From a virus: DNA of 39,978 bases. The DNA is taken from IMG/VR virus record IMGVR_UViG_3300032242_001030, positions 1 to 39,978 of that record; one strand, written 5' to 3'. This document shows, piece after piece, positions 17,376 to 24,529 of the stretch. Positions within the stretch are counted from its first letter, which is position 1. Every line of letters begins with the position of its first letter. Under the pieces are notes generated by a model that was not told the DNA's origin, did not search any database, and was given only the letters and a program-made list of their open reading frames with translations. The position numbers and the translations under genes are program-made.

Positions 17376-17683
17376 GTTCTACTTCGTTCTTTTTTGCTAG
17401 TTTCTGATAAGAGGTTACCCTTAGAGTCTCGTTTAAATGAACGATTCTTTGATGCGCTCTCAATACGCAGACCATCTTTATTTGATCCACCCTTGTCTAG
17501 CGCCAAGACATGGGCAACATCTCTGCCTTTACGTTTGGGAGATTCTTTAGTGACTGTGCCTGTGTCACGCTTATCTATTGCACGTCTTGCGCGTTGACGT
17601 TCCATACGGCGCTCATGTTCGCCACGTTCTTTCTCTTGCTGATATTCTTTTTTATAAGGTCTTGGTTTATTTACATAAGGCAC
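17372..17683 (-). CDS. Small basic HNH-like protein
   Basis: The protein has 103 residues from a GTG start. AAGGAGAG lies nine bases upstream, inside the end of the nuclease gene, so the longer frame starting at 17776 is rejected. The first half is a strongly charged K/R/E helix. The second half reads GRDVAHVLALDKGGSNKDGL, then RIESASKNRSFKRD, which resembles the D/H...GG.N..L....NR pattern of small HNH nucleases. One of the usual paired histidines appears as A-H, so activity is uncertain. It may be a nuclease or a DNA-binding relic of one. It starts one base after the Cas4-like gene stop. Confidence 0.65.
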   Translation of the reverse strand: MPYVNKPRPYKKEYQQEKERGEHERRMERQRARRAIDKRDTGTVTKESPKRKGRDVAHVLALDKGGSNKDGLRIESASKNRSFKRDSKGNLLSETSKKERSRT

Positions 17684-17684
17684 G

Positions 17685-18344
17685 TTATCTCTCCTTGTGA
17701 AAGGCGCATGTTCTGACTGGACACCACCCACATAAAAATGTTGGATTCTCTTGCCAAGTGTCATTCTCATACGCAAGGCTGAGTCTTGTTAAATCTCTAT
17801 CGAAATTTGTCCACAACTCGTCCATTTCTGAACGATCATATTCTTCTGTAATGAAGTGACTGTGTGCTACAAACAGCAAGCCCGCGCGGATGTTTTCTAG
17901 CTGGGGAAAGTGCGCGAATGCCATAAGAGCCATTAACTGTAACTGTCTTGTATCAGCGTACTTGTTACTGCCTGTCTTGTAGTCAACAATAAAACCTTGT
18001 TCTTCGTTGATGACCAGCAAGTCTGCAATACCTCTGACCCAATACTCTTTCGCTCCATACCTACATGGATTTCTGTCAAAGTCCAAAGCCATGCGGTGTT
18101 CGGGATATTTAATCCCTTCCATATCACGCAAGGGATCTATTTGTGGCTGATAGCGTTCATAGTTTTTATCAAGTGGCGTACCATCTTTAACATAATTCTC
18201 TAACGCTTTGTGGACTACATTGCCGTAGGTTGTTTCCTTAGTCGGTGCTTTTACAAACCTTTTAAGTACTTTTACTTCGTGATATTGTTTGGGGCAATTG
18301 ACGAAATCTTTTAGACCTGAGTATGACCATTTGAGGTTTTGCAT
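17685..18344 (-). CDS. Cas4/RecB-like PD-(D/E)XK nuclease with probable Fe-S cluster
   Basis: The protein has 219 residues. It opens with WSYSGLKDFVNCPKQYH, the entry motif of Cas4/RecB-type nucleases. H45 in GNVVHKALE, D108 in GIADLL, D121-Y-K123 in FIVDYKTG and QLQLMAL (about 134-140) supply the catalytic site. C17, with C205, C208 and C213 (CGWCPVRTC) at the end, has the one-plus-three spacing of the 4Fe-4S cluster in Cas4 and AddB nucleases. It likely degrades or resects DNA ends during replication and recombination. It lies between the DNA polymerase and the HNH-like gene. No CRISPR array is present, so a Cas role is not implied. Confidence 0.9.
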   Translation of the reverse strand: MQNLKWSYSGLKDFVNCPKQYHEVKVLKRFVKAPTKETTYGNVVHKALENYVKDGTPLDKNYERYQPQIDPLRDMEGIKYPEHRMALDFDRNPCRYGAKEYWVRGIADLLVINEEQGFIVDYKTGSNKYADTRQLQLMALMAFAHFPQLENIRAGLLFVAHSHFITEEYDRSEMDELWTNFDRDLTRLSLAYENDTWQENPTFLCGWCPVRTCAFHKER

Positions 18345-18379
18345 GACTGAATTTAACTGAGTTTTGATGCGTTATCTTA

Positions 18380-20245
18380 TCAGCAATCGCCGTAAGTTGC
18401 ACCAACTTTTGCTTCGCATGCTACTGGTAAACCATTAGCCCACGCTGGAGGCTTGGACATGATGCCAGTTATTATCTCTATTGCCTTGTCTACTTCGTCA
18501 TCGGGTGCAATCACAACCGCAGCGTCATGGACTGTCAATGCTACTTTATATGTATCATTGATCTCGATCATTTGGGCCCCTACGATAATGCGCGCTAATG
18601 CCTGAACAATGTTTTCTACAACTCCACCGCCCCATATACTTACAGGCCCCTTACGTGAGTCATACATCACCCTAGACTTGCCATCGATCTCTTCTTTTCG
18701 TAGATTTGGATACCTTATTCGTAAACTATTGGGTAATATGATGCCTTCTTTATCATAGGACACGCAAGAGTACTCACCAAAACCGATAGGTTCTTTGATG
18801 TCGTTGCCCATCATGGCATCTAACATGCGGTCGGCTTCTCCCCAAAGGTCGATGATCTTATTGTTTTTGTCTCGGTAAACCTTGACAATCCTCTTGGCTT
18901 CTTCCTCATCAATCTTAACCCCAGGCGGTGTGGTACTCAGTGTGTGCTGTAACTTTAACGCTCCAGTGCCATACCCTAGACCCAGAATACAAGTTTTTCC
19001 CACAAAACGCTCGATTGGGTCAGCCTTGGTAATCTTTCGGGCATAGACCTCAGAAGCGAAAATGGAATAAACATCCTCTCCATTGGCAAACTGCTCGACC
19101 ACATCATCCTGACCAGCCAACCACGCGAGCACGCGCGCCTCGATTTGGGAGGAATCTGAATTAATAATTTTAAATCCCTCGGGCGGGATGATAGCTTTCT
19201 TCAAAGCTTTTTTCTTGACATCCCTGCTCGGTAGGTTCTGAAAGTTAACCTTATCTGTGCCAGACCATCTGCCTGTGTGTGCGCCATAATACTTTAATGG
19301 AATAGGCATCATGCCCTTGTTGCGCTCGGCAATCCCCATGAAGCGCTCGATCCGTTTTTCTTCTAGGGTTGACTTTGTGCCAAGGCGAACGGCACACAAA
19401 TGTTGAATGAAAGTATCTTCATGCTCGGTTAGAGCAATAAATCCCTCATCTTTTTTAGCAAGTGCCCACGTTTCCTTGCCAGTAGTCGGGCTAATTTTCC
19501 TAGGCGCTTCTACACCGAAATCTTTAAGGACTTCGGCAAACTTAGGATTACTAGAGAGTTTCTTACGCACCTCTTCCTCAGTTGCCAAGCTCATCGAGCT
19601 CATGAGAGATCGCAATAGACTGTTCTTTTCTTCAACCAAGTCTGTCAGTCGTTCCTTCAGCGCCATGCTATCGAGGTATAAAGTTGGGGCAATGAACATC
19701 CGCAAGGTCATGTCGATCAGACGTATCTCATCGAATGGAAAGTCCTTGGACATCAAGTTGAACAAGTCGTAAGTAAGTCTTACGTCATTTTTGCAGTATT
19801 CCCCGTACTGCGCCAAATCTTCGGGTGTGAAATCATTACGACATTTACCCTTGGCGTCTTCCACCTCTGTGCCTTTGATCCCGACCTTGTATTTATCAGC
19901 GAGTTTGGCAAGTGATCCACCAACCTCAACACCATGTATTGCTCTCGCCATACATAGGGTATCAAGATAGATCTTAGGGTTTATACCAAAGATCCATTTA
20001 AGGATAGATCCATCAAAGAGGGTGTTATGTGCAAGCACCATACTGTTCTTCCAGTCGAACTGTCGTAGGAACTTGCGTGTTTCTTCTTTAGTTCCTGAGA
20101 ACCAAATAGGCGTGCCGTCATCTACCTGTACGGCAACACCTATAACTTCAAAGCGTGGATCTCGTATGTACTCCTCGGTTGTCAGCTTGCTAAAGCCAAA
20201 GTCCTTGGAGTAATACGATTCAAAGTCGATTGTAATAAGGCTCAT
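18380..20245 (-). CDS. Family A DNA polymerase with 3'-5' exonuclease domain
   Basis: The protein has 621 residues. Exonuclease motifs are D7/E9 in TIDFESYY, AHNTLFDGS (72-80) and EYCKNDVRLTYD with Y150/D154. Polymerase motif A is INSDSSQIEAR with catalytic D364. Motif B is RFVGKTCILGLGYG (R413, K417, Y425). Motif C is TVHDAAVV with D574. Motif C has HDA where pol I and T7 have HDE, while both catalytic aspartates remain. There is no 5'-3' nuclease domain, as expected of phage replicases. It is the phage's own replicative polymerase. The start overlaps the previous gene's stop (ATGA). Confidence 0.95.
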   Translation of the reverse strand: MSLITIDFESYYSKDFGFSKLTTEEYIRDPRFEVIGVAVQVDDGTPIWFSGTKEETRKFLRQFDWKNSMVLAHNTLFDGSILKWIFGINPKIYLDTLCMARAIHGVEVGGSLAKLADKYKVGIKGTEVEDAKGKCRNDFTPEDLAQYGEYCKNDVRLTYDLFNLMSKDFPFDEIRLIDMTLRMFIAPTLYLDSMALKERLTDLVEEKNSLLRSLMSSMSLATEEEVRKKLSSNPKFAEVLKDFGVEAPRKISPTTGKETWALAKKDEGFIALTEHEDTFIQHLCAVRLGTKSTLEEKRIERFMGIAERNKGMMPIPLKYYGAHTGRWSGTDKVNFQNLPSRDVKKKALKKAIIPPEGFKIINSDSSQIEARVLAWLAGQDDVVEQFANGEDVYSIFASEVYARKITKADPIERFVGKTCILGLGYGTGALKLQHTLSTTPPGVKIDEEEAKRIVKVYRDKNNKIIDLWGEADRMLDAMMGNDIKEPIGFGEYSCVSYDKEGIILPNSLRIRYPNLRKEEIDGKSRVMYDSRKGPVSIWGGGVVENIVQALARIIVGAQMIEINDTYKVALTVHDAAVVIAPDDEVDKAIEIITGIMSKPPAWANGLPVACEAKVGATYGDC

Positions 20246-20568
20246 TTAGTATGTTGGTAGGGGTTAAAGTCATCTCGTTGCCTCGCCATCCTTGGATCAG
20301 CCCACCCTGTTGCATAAATTACTGGTTGACCTTCAACTTGAATTTGCGCTTGGGCAAATCCTTTAGATATTTGCGGTTCATTAAGCATATCCAGTACGCG
20401 CGCGTTGAAGTCTTGCCTAAAATGTTCTTTCAATGCTTCTTTAATACATTCATGCTCTTCGTCAGTTAGCATGTCTGTGAGTTGTGTGTTCATAAAGTGT
20501 TTCCATTTTGGCACTTCCTCAGGGAAAGCACGAATACGCTCACATATAATTTTTACACCTTCTAGCAT
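20242..20568 (-). CDS. Unknown small protein upstream of DNA polymerase
   Basis: The protein has 108 residues from ATG, preceded by GGAGA five bases upstream. A longer version from an in-frame TTG is less likely. The sequence is mostly helical (MLEGVKIICERIRAF..., LTDEEHECIKEALKEHF), and the end reads GWADPRMARQRDDFNPYQ. No family was recognised. ATGA overlap with the polymerase start suggests coupled translation and perhaps a replisome-related job. Confidence 0.7.
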   Translation of the reverse strand: MLEGVKIICERIRAFPEEVPKWKHFMNTQLTDMLTDEEHECIKEALKEHFRQDFNARVLDMLNEPQISKGFAQAQIQVEGQPVIYATGWADPRMARQRDDFNPYQHTK

Positions 20569-20569
20569 T

Positions 20570-20761
20570 TTATTCTCCAATTGGTTCAATTGTTACTCGG
20601 ACTTTTACTACCTTGTACATACTCTTGCGTTCCATGACTAAAGTAGATTCAGCATCTTTCATTCGTTTAAACAACAGATAAGGCGAGTCATCTATGTAGG
20701 GTTTAACGTACTGTCCACCCTTCTTCATAATTGCAAACCTATTTGTGCTTACTTTTCGCAT
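20570..20761 (-). CDS. Small hypothetical protein
   Basis: The protein has 63 residues, basic, with beta-like C-terminus (YKVVKVRVTIEPIGE). No family was recognised. It ends one base before the next ATG and overlaps the upstream HTH gene by 13 bp, so it belongs to the tightly coupled chain of minus-strand genes. Confidence 0.55.
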   Translation of the reverse strand: MRKVSTNRFAIMKKGGQYVKPYIDDSPYLLFKRMKDAESTLVMERKSMYKVVKVRVTIEPIGE

Positions 20762-21024
20762 TTCTTATCCTCCGATAAGTTGTCCCACCATTCCTTAAAC
20801 TCATCTTTGTCATAATAATTTAATACATAACTTCTGTTTCTAGCTTTAACTGATGCCTTCGGTGCGGGATTACTCTGAACAAGAATTTTTAATCTTTTCT
20901 CACTAATACCTAACATCTCTGCTATCTCAGCAAATGTTTTCTGTGGCTTTCGGTAAGGTACTCCAAGTTTACGTCTTTCAGCTCGTTCCCTCGCTTGATT
21001 AAAAAATATGTCTTTTGTCTTCAT
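20749..21024 (-). CDS. Small HTH DNA-binding protein
   Basis: The protein has 91 residues. KTFAEIAEMLGISEKRLKILVQSN (about 29-52) is a clear helix-turn-helix, flanked by basic segments (ARERAERRK, KASVKARNR). The C-terminus is acidic and tryptophan-containing (DEFKEWWDNLSED). A regulator of the phage program or a DNA-binding accessory is likely. It overlaps both neighbours by a few bases. Confidence 0.7.
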   Translation of the reverse strand: MKTKDIFFNQARERAERRKLGVPYRKPQKTFAEIAEMLGISEKRLKILVQSNPAPKASVKARNRSYVLNYYDKDEFKEWWDNLSEDKKCEK

Positions 21025-21263
21025 GTGTTGCGCTCCTTGAGCTTGGCTTCAAACGCTTGGTATAAAGTTGTGGGAAACATCAAGATTGTTCCTCCACCAT
21101 CCCAATGCTCGCCAACTAATTTCTCAGTCGCTTCATATATCTCATAGACTTCATCTTCAGTCAGCCCATGCCACTCCTTCCACCGAGGCTCTTGTGTTTG
21201 TCTCTTACGCCATCCTGATTCTCTCTCGATGCGCTCGAACTCATTGTCTTCGGGATCTTTCAT
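21021..21263 (-). CDS. Small charged hypothetical protein
   Basis: The protein has 80 residues. The first 30 are strongly charged (EFERIERESGWRKRQTQEP). The middle (LTEDEVYEIYEATEKLVGEHWDGGG) looks helical, and the end is TLYQAFEAKLKER. 'LTEDEVYEIYE' recalls short phage proteins of unknown function. ATGA overlaps join it to both neighbours. Confidence 0.65.
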   Translation of the reverse strand: MKDPEDNEFERIERESGWRKRQTQEPRWKEWHGLTEDEVYEIYEATEKLVGEHWDGGGTILMFPTTLYQAFEAKLKERNT

Positions 21264-21400
21264 AATAACGCTTCTCCTATATCATCGATTGTTTGTTGCT
21301 TATCTCTTCGCATAACCTCTTCGAGTATCTTGGGATCAACACGATCAAAAGGCCACCATTGGTTAGCCTGTATCTTCGCTATGATCTCCTCGTCAGTCAT
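21260..21400 (-). CDS. 46-residue protein in the coupled small-gene chain
   Basis: Below common ORF length cut-offs. It starts ATG-ACT-GAC-GAG and ends in a TGA that overlaps the next ATG, while its own ATG overlaps the upstream stop. The protein reads MTDEEIIAKIQANQWWPFDR at its start and ends in DDIGEAL-type acidic helix. Its perfect tiling between two coupled genes is the main support. Function is unknown. Confidence 0.7.
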   Translation of the reverse strand: MTDEEIIAKIQANQWWPFDRVDPKILEEVMRRDKQQTIDDIGEALL

Positions 21401-21591
21401 GCTCGTCTTTCCTCTTCTGCAATGTGCTCATCCATCTTCACAAAGAAGTCATCTCTTAATTCTTTATTGTGGATCAATGAACGCACAAACATATTGTGTC
21501 CTCGTTCTTTCGCATAGAAGTGGCAAGCCAATCCAGTTGCGATACCGCCCCATGCAATAAACAATACATCAGTTAAAGATAGTTCAATCAT
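21397..21591 (-). CDS. Small single-pass membrane protein
   Basis: The protein has 64 residues. Residues 6-27 (LTDVLFIAWGGIATGLACHFYA) form one probable transmembrane helix, followed by a charged soluble tail (KELRDDFFVKMDEHIAEEER). It could sit in the inner membrane with the tail in the cytoplasm. A lysis or host-membrane role is possible but unsupported. It overlaps both neighbours by four bases. Confidence 0.65.
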   Translation of the reverse strand: MIELSLTDVLFIAWGGIATGLACHFYAKERGHNMFVRSLIHNKELRDDFFVKMDEHIAEEERRA

Positions 21592-21875
21592 TCCAACCCC
21601 TTGAAGTGAGATAATCCTTTCTTAGTAGGTACTAAGTACTTGGTGCGTTGATTGCCATCCATGAAGAATACCTTCACATATTTGTTAGCCTTCAACCATG
21701 AGATGGAACGATGGTTAGTCGCTGGCGAACCTAACTTGTTATCTGTTGCATGATCTAGTAAACCCATTATGGTTATACCCTTCTCACTTTTGACAATCAC
21801 CATAGCAAGTAACACTTCAGCTACGGGACTCATACCTGTCTTAGCTCTTCTCTTGTGCATCTTAATTGCAATCAT
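21588..21875 (-). CDS. Winged-helix DNA-binding protein
   Basis: The protein has 95 residues. After a basic N-terminus it follows winged-helix order: VAEVLLAMVIVKSEKGITIMG (helix 1), SPATNHRSISWLKANKYVKV (recognition helix and start of wing), DGNQRTKYLVPTKKGLSHF (wing and last helix). The '...YLVPTKKG' ending is common in MarR/PadR-like modules. A phage transcription regulator is likely. It overlaps a membrane gene on each side, an unusual pairing. Confidence 0.7.
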   Translation of the reverse strand: MIAIKMHKRRAKTGMSPVAEVLLAMVIVKSEKGITIMGLLDHATDNKLGSPATNHRSISWLKANKYVKVFFMDGNQRTKYLVPTKKGLSHFKGLE

Positions 21876-21988
21876 TTGTTCATCTCCTCATTGATTAACC
21901 AAAAACATAAGCCGATCATGGTTGCCATGCCGACCATACCAAATAAAATAAATACCCATGCCATGATGTTGTAGAAAGAATCAGTCAT
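21872..21988 (-). CDS. 38-residue membrane peptide
   Basis: Below common ORF length cut-offs. GGAGAATCATT precedes the ATG, and the TGA overlaps the next gene's ATG. After a short polar N-terminus (MTDSFYN) the rest is almost wholly hydrophobic (IMAWVFILFGMVGMATMIGL), then NEEMNK. It is one transmembrane helix with small charged ends. It could be a holin-like or inner-membrane regulatory peptide; no direct evidence separates these. Confidence 0.7.
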   Translation of the reverse strand: MTDSFYNIMAWVFILFGMVGMATMIGLCFWLINEEMNK

Positions 21989-22203
21989 AATGATTCTCCA
22001 AATGCAATATCTAATTCTGTTTCAATAGAAGTTAACATGAATAACATATTCGCATCTCCATTTATAATTTTTCGAATTCGTTCAAGCGCTATCCTATACT
22101 TTTCGCCATTTATTGCATCTTTTAATTTTAGTTCGTCATCAGGATACACAAATGACAATGTTGCGTGCATATTTTTTCCTTTATGTATTACTGTGGTTTC
22201 CAC
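21985..22203 (-). CDS. Small hypothetical protein
   Basis: The protein has 72 residues from a GTG start preceded by GAGGAG. The core (SFVYPDDELKLKDAINGEKYRIALERIRKIING) has the form 'beta strand, P-D/E-E, helix with A-I-N-G..Y' seen in several small phage proteins of unknown role. It ends in an ATGA overlap with the membrane peptide gene. Confidence 0.65.
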   Translation of the reverse strand: METTVIHKGKNMHATLSFVYPDDELKLKDAINGEKYRIALERIRKIINGDANMLFMLTSIETELDIAFGESL

Positions 22204-22363
22204 TTTTATTCTCCTCTCGTTTGTCGTTATTGATTAGAAGCCAGTTATCACCGACCATTCTTATTGCTCTGATCCATGCGCGGATGTTCGCGCGTTGTTG
22301 ATGGTAAGGTATGTAATCCAAACACCATAATTCCCTTGCGCGTTTAAGCATTACTGTATTCAT
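22181..22363 (-). CDS. Small basic hypothetical protein
   Basis: The protein has 60 residues, rich in Arg and Trp (KRARELWCLDY, RANIRAWIRAIRMVGDNWLL). No family was recognised. It overlaps the nuclease gene upstream by four bases and the next gene by 23 bp, which leaves some doubt whether the whole frame is translated. Confidence 0.5.
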   Translation of the reverse strand: MNTVMLKRARELWCLDYIPYHQQRANIRAWIRAIRMVGDNWLLINNDKREENKSGNHSNT

Positions 22364-22656
22364 TTTGCTTTCTCCAGTATGAGTTGTTTAAGTATTCCTA
22401 CATTGTGTTCATCAATGAGTAGTGCTATGCCACCCTGACGCTCTATATCGTCTAAGTGCATTTGTTGTAGTCGAGTAGGCTTGCCACCTTTTGCCTTGCA
22501 CTCGATGCCTATGAACCATCCGTTGTAACAACATAATATATCGGGTACACCCGAGTTTCCGAATCCACCTGTTAGTGGACTCGTATAGTACGCGCCTAGT
22601 TGCGCCAAGACTAATTTAACTTTGTCTTTTACTTTTGACTCGGGTGTTTGCGCCAT
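22360..22656 (-). CDS. VRR-NUC family nuclease
   Basis: The protein has 98 residues from the ATG at MAQTPESK. The longer frame that runs into the upstream gene is rejected. The VRR-NUC pattern is complete: G-V-P-D39-I, a short strand, then G-I-E52-C-K54, with S/T-PLTGGFGNSG before it and a terminal helix after. Stand-alone VRR-NUC proteins of this size occur in many phages and cut branched or flapped DNA. It is likely a replication or recombination endonuclease, possibly a Holliday-junction resolvase. No strong ribosome site is visible. Confidence 0.88.
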   Translation of the reverse strand: MAQTPESKVKDKVKLVLAQLGAYYTSPLTGGFGNSGVPDILCCYNGWFIGIECKAKGGKPTRLQQMHLDDIERQGGIALLIDEHNVGILKQLILEKAK

Positions 22657-22660
22657 GATG

Positions 22661-23587
22661 TTATTCTGCGTGTAAGGGAATGAGGGTGACCAATGCACTA
22701 TTCCTAGATGCCATTGATACATCTATATCGGGATAGAAACGATCTCTAACCATTATGCCTAACGCATTTTCTTCATCATAGTAATTCTTGTTACTCTGAA
22801 AGTATGTACGGATCATTGATGCGACCCCTGCAATAGGACTATCTGAAATAGAGTTATAACGCTCTAATGGTTTGGTGAATGTAATATCGTTGGGCATAGA
22901 TCTATATGTGTCGAATGTCGCTTCACCGATCAACAGTCCATCATTAGCTTGATTGATACTTGAGTATCTGTATGGCATCTTCACTACTATGCAACCCTTT
23001 GAGTATCGTTCCAATGTTTTCTTGCCATTGTCAAGTTCGCCCAATCCTTTAAGATACTTATGATAAGTATTTTGTACATCATCTATATTGAATGGTGTTG
23101 TTGTAGGTACTTTGAGTATGTATTCAATCATGCCAAGTGCCTCGTCACTACTGCAAGATATTTGAGGTTTACGCTTTTCATTCACATTATTGAACGCGTC
23201 TCTAATTGCGCCTTTGTATGAGTCAAATATTTTTGATTCATCGGGACTCTCACTATTTTTCTTTATAGTTTTTATAAGAGATGTTATCTTGTTTGAATCC
23301 CTTGAATTAGAATCAGAGTTTGCGCTTGCCTTCTCTTTAGTGATGATTCCATCACATCGATATACATAGATGGGATCACCATCCTTGTGCTTAATTAGCA
23401 ATTCACCAAGTGGTATTCCACGCTTAGATAGAACATTGATTTTCTTTGATGAATTATCATACGCGATAGCTTTAACATCGAATGTATGACAGAACTCCAT
23501 TGTGAGTACCTTCAGATCATTGTTTGATTCCAATACTTCTGATAAGTATTCCATGTTAGCAAATTGTGATGCTACTTTTTCAATCAT
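22661..23587 (-). CDS. Unknown 308-residue protein of the MoxR/VWA region
   Basis: The N-terminal 90 residues are mixed alpha/beta. About 88-110 is a Ser/Asn/Asp-rich linker, and the C-terminal 150 look globular (KGCIVVKMPYRYSSINQAND..., GVASMIRTYFQSNKNYYDEE). No catalytic motif was seen and no family is recognised. It is the last gene of the segment that also encodes the MoxR ATPase and the metallopeptidase/VWA protein, separated by short gaps, so a link to that machinery is plausible but only by neighbourhood. Confidence 0.7.
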   Translation of the reverse strand: MIEKVASQFANMEYLSEVLESNNDLKVLTMEFCHTFDVKAIAYDNSSKKINVLSKRGIPLGELLIKHKDGDPIYVYRCDGIITKEKASANSDSNSRDSNKITSLIKTIKKNSESPDESKIFDSYKGAIRDAFNNVNEKRKPQISCSSDEALGMIEYILKVPTTTPFNIDDVQNTYHKYLKGLGELDNGKKTLERYSKGCIVVKMPYRYSSINQANDGLLIGEATFDTYRSMPNDITFTKPLERYNSISDSPIAGVASMIRTYFQSNKNYYDEENALGIMVRDRFYPDIDVSMASRNSALVTLIPLHAE

Positions 23588-23607
23588 TACTTTTCTCCTT
23601 AACTAAA

Positions 23608-24519
23608 TTAATAACGCGTTTTAACTTCATTGTCTTGAACTATGGTGTATCCCCATTTACTCGTTGGAAAATACTTACCACCTTCGTGGGGCTCAAGTAT
23701 AAACGGAATATCTGTGCCTTGCAATATGACATCATTTAATTTTGTATGAATTTTCTCAAACAGAGTAACTTTGAAACTACGCCCCAATACCATATTACTA
23801 TGATCCCAATTTATATAATTGATATTCTGTTGGGTTGCAAACATAATCGCAGCATCTACAATTCTTCTCTGATCTAGAAGATCAACAACCAATGAGGGCT
23901 TCCTCCACATCTCATCCTTAAACTCTTTATTGAGATCTATTAGGGTTTCCTTTATACCTTCATCTGACATAGGATCAATCATCACCTTGGCTAAGGATTT
24001 CAAGTCACCATACTGGGCAAGATATTCTTTAGCCAGTTTCTGATTTAATCTCCTCGCGTTGATGACATATGGTTTGGTGCTTTGTCGTGTCGATAGATCA
24101 AGTAACAATCCATTGAATACTGGATGCATAATCATCTCTTCGTTATTCAGCTGATAAGAATATACAGTACCACCTCTTGCCTTTTCGTGGTAAAAGTTAC
24201 CACCGAGCATCCGTCTGAGGATCATGTTCTCACCCATGTGTGTCGTTGGTCTGTCGAACTCAATCGTATTGTCGGCATAGATGGTTGCGAACTTCTCGTA
24301 CCATGTTCTCTCTTTTACTGTGCCTTCAATGACTGCATCAACTTGTTTTCTGTTAGCGTAGTAACAGACTAATGTTCCATCCCCTTGTAGACGGAAATGT
24401 CTTTCTGAATACTCTCTTGCGCCAAGCGGATACGCATTTGTCGTACCCGCATATGGTTTGTTTGTGTTGACCACATCCATTAATGATGCGTAACTTGTTC
24501 TTCTAATATCGTAAAACAT
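23608..24519 (-). CDS. Unknown 303-residue protein downstream of VWA gene
   Basis: Start chosen at MFYDIRRTSY, which has TAAGGAG upstream and begins 11 bp after the VWA stop. A longer frame overlaps the VWA gene and is rejected. The protein is rich in aromatic residues (SERHFRLQGDGTLVCYYANR, YEKFATIYADNTIEF). It could be a beta-rich N-terminal domain with a helical middle (KSLAKVMIDPMSDEGIKETL). No catalytic motif was recognised. Tight spacing suggests it works with the MoxR-VWA pair, for example as its substrate, adaptor or effector; this is inference. Confidence 0.7.
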   Translation of the reverse strand: MFYDIRRTSYASLMDVVNTNKPYAGTTNAYPLGAREYSERHFRLQGDGTLVCYYANRKQVDAVIEGTVKERTWYEKFATIYADNTIEFDRPTTHMGENMILRRMLGGNFYHEKARGGTVYSYQLNNEEMIMHPVFNGLLLDLSTRQSTKPYVINARRLNQKLAKEYLAQYGDLKSLAKVMIDPMSDEGIKETLIDLNKEFKDEMWRKPSLVVDLLDQRRIVDAAIMFATQQNINYINWDHSNMVLGRSFKVTLFEKIHTKLNDVILQGTDIPFILEPHEGGKYFPTSKWGYTIVQDNEVKTRY

Positions 24520-24529
24520 TGCTTTCTCC

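Noticed and set aside
17684-17776. Longer N-terminus for the HNH-like protein starting inside the Cas4-like gene
   Set aside because: It would overlap the nuclease gene by about 90 bp, while a GTG at 17683 has a perfect AAGGAG at proper distance.
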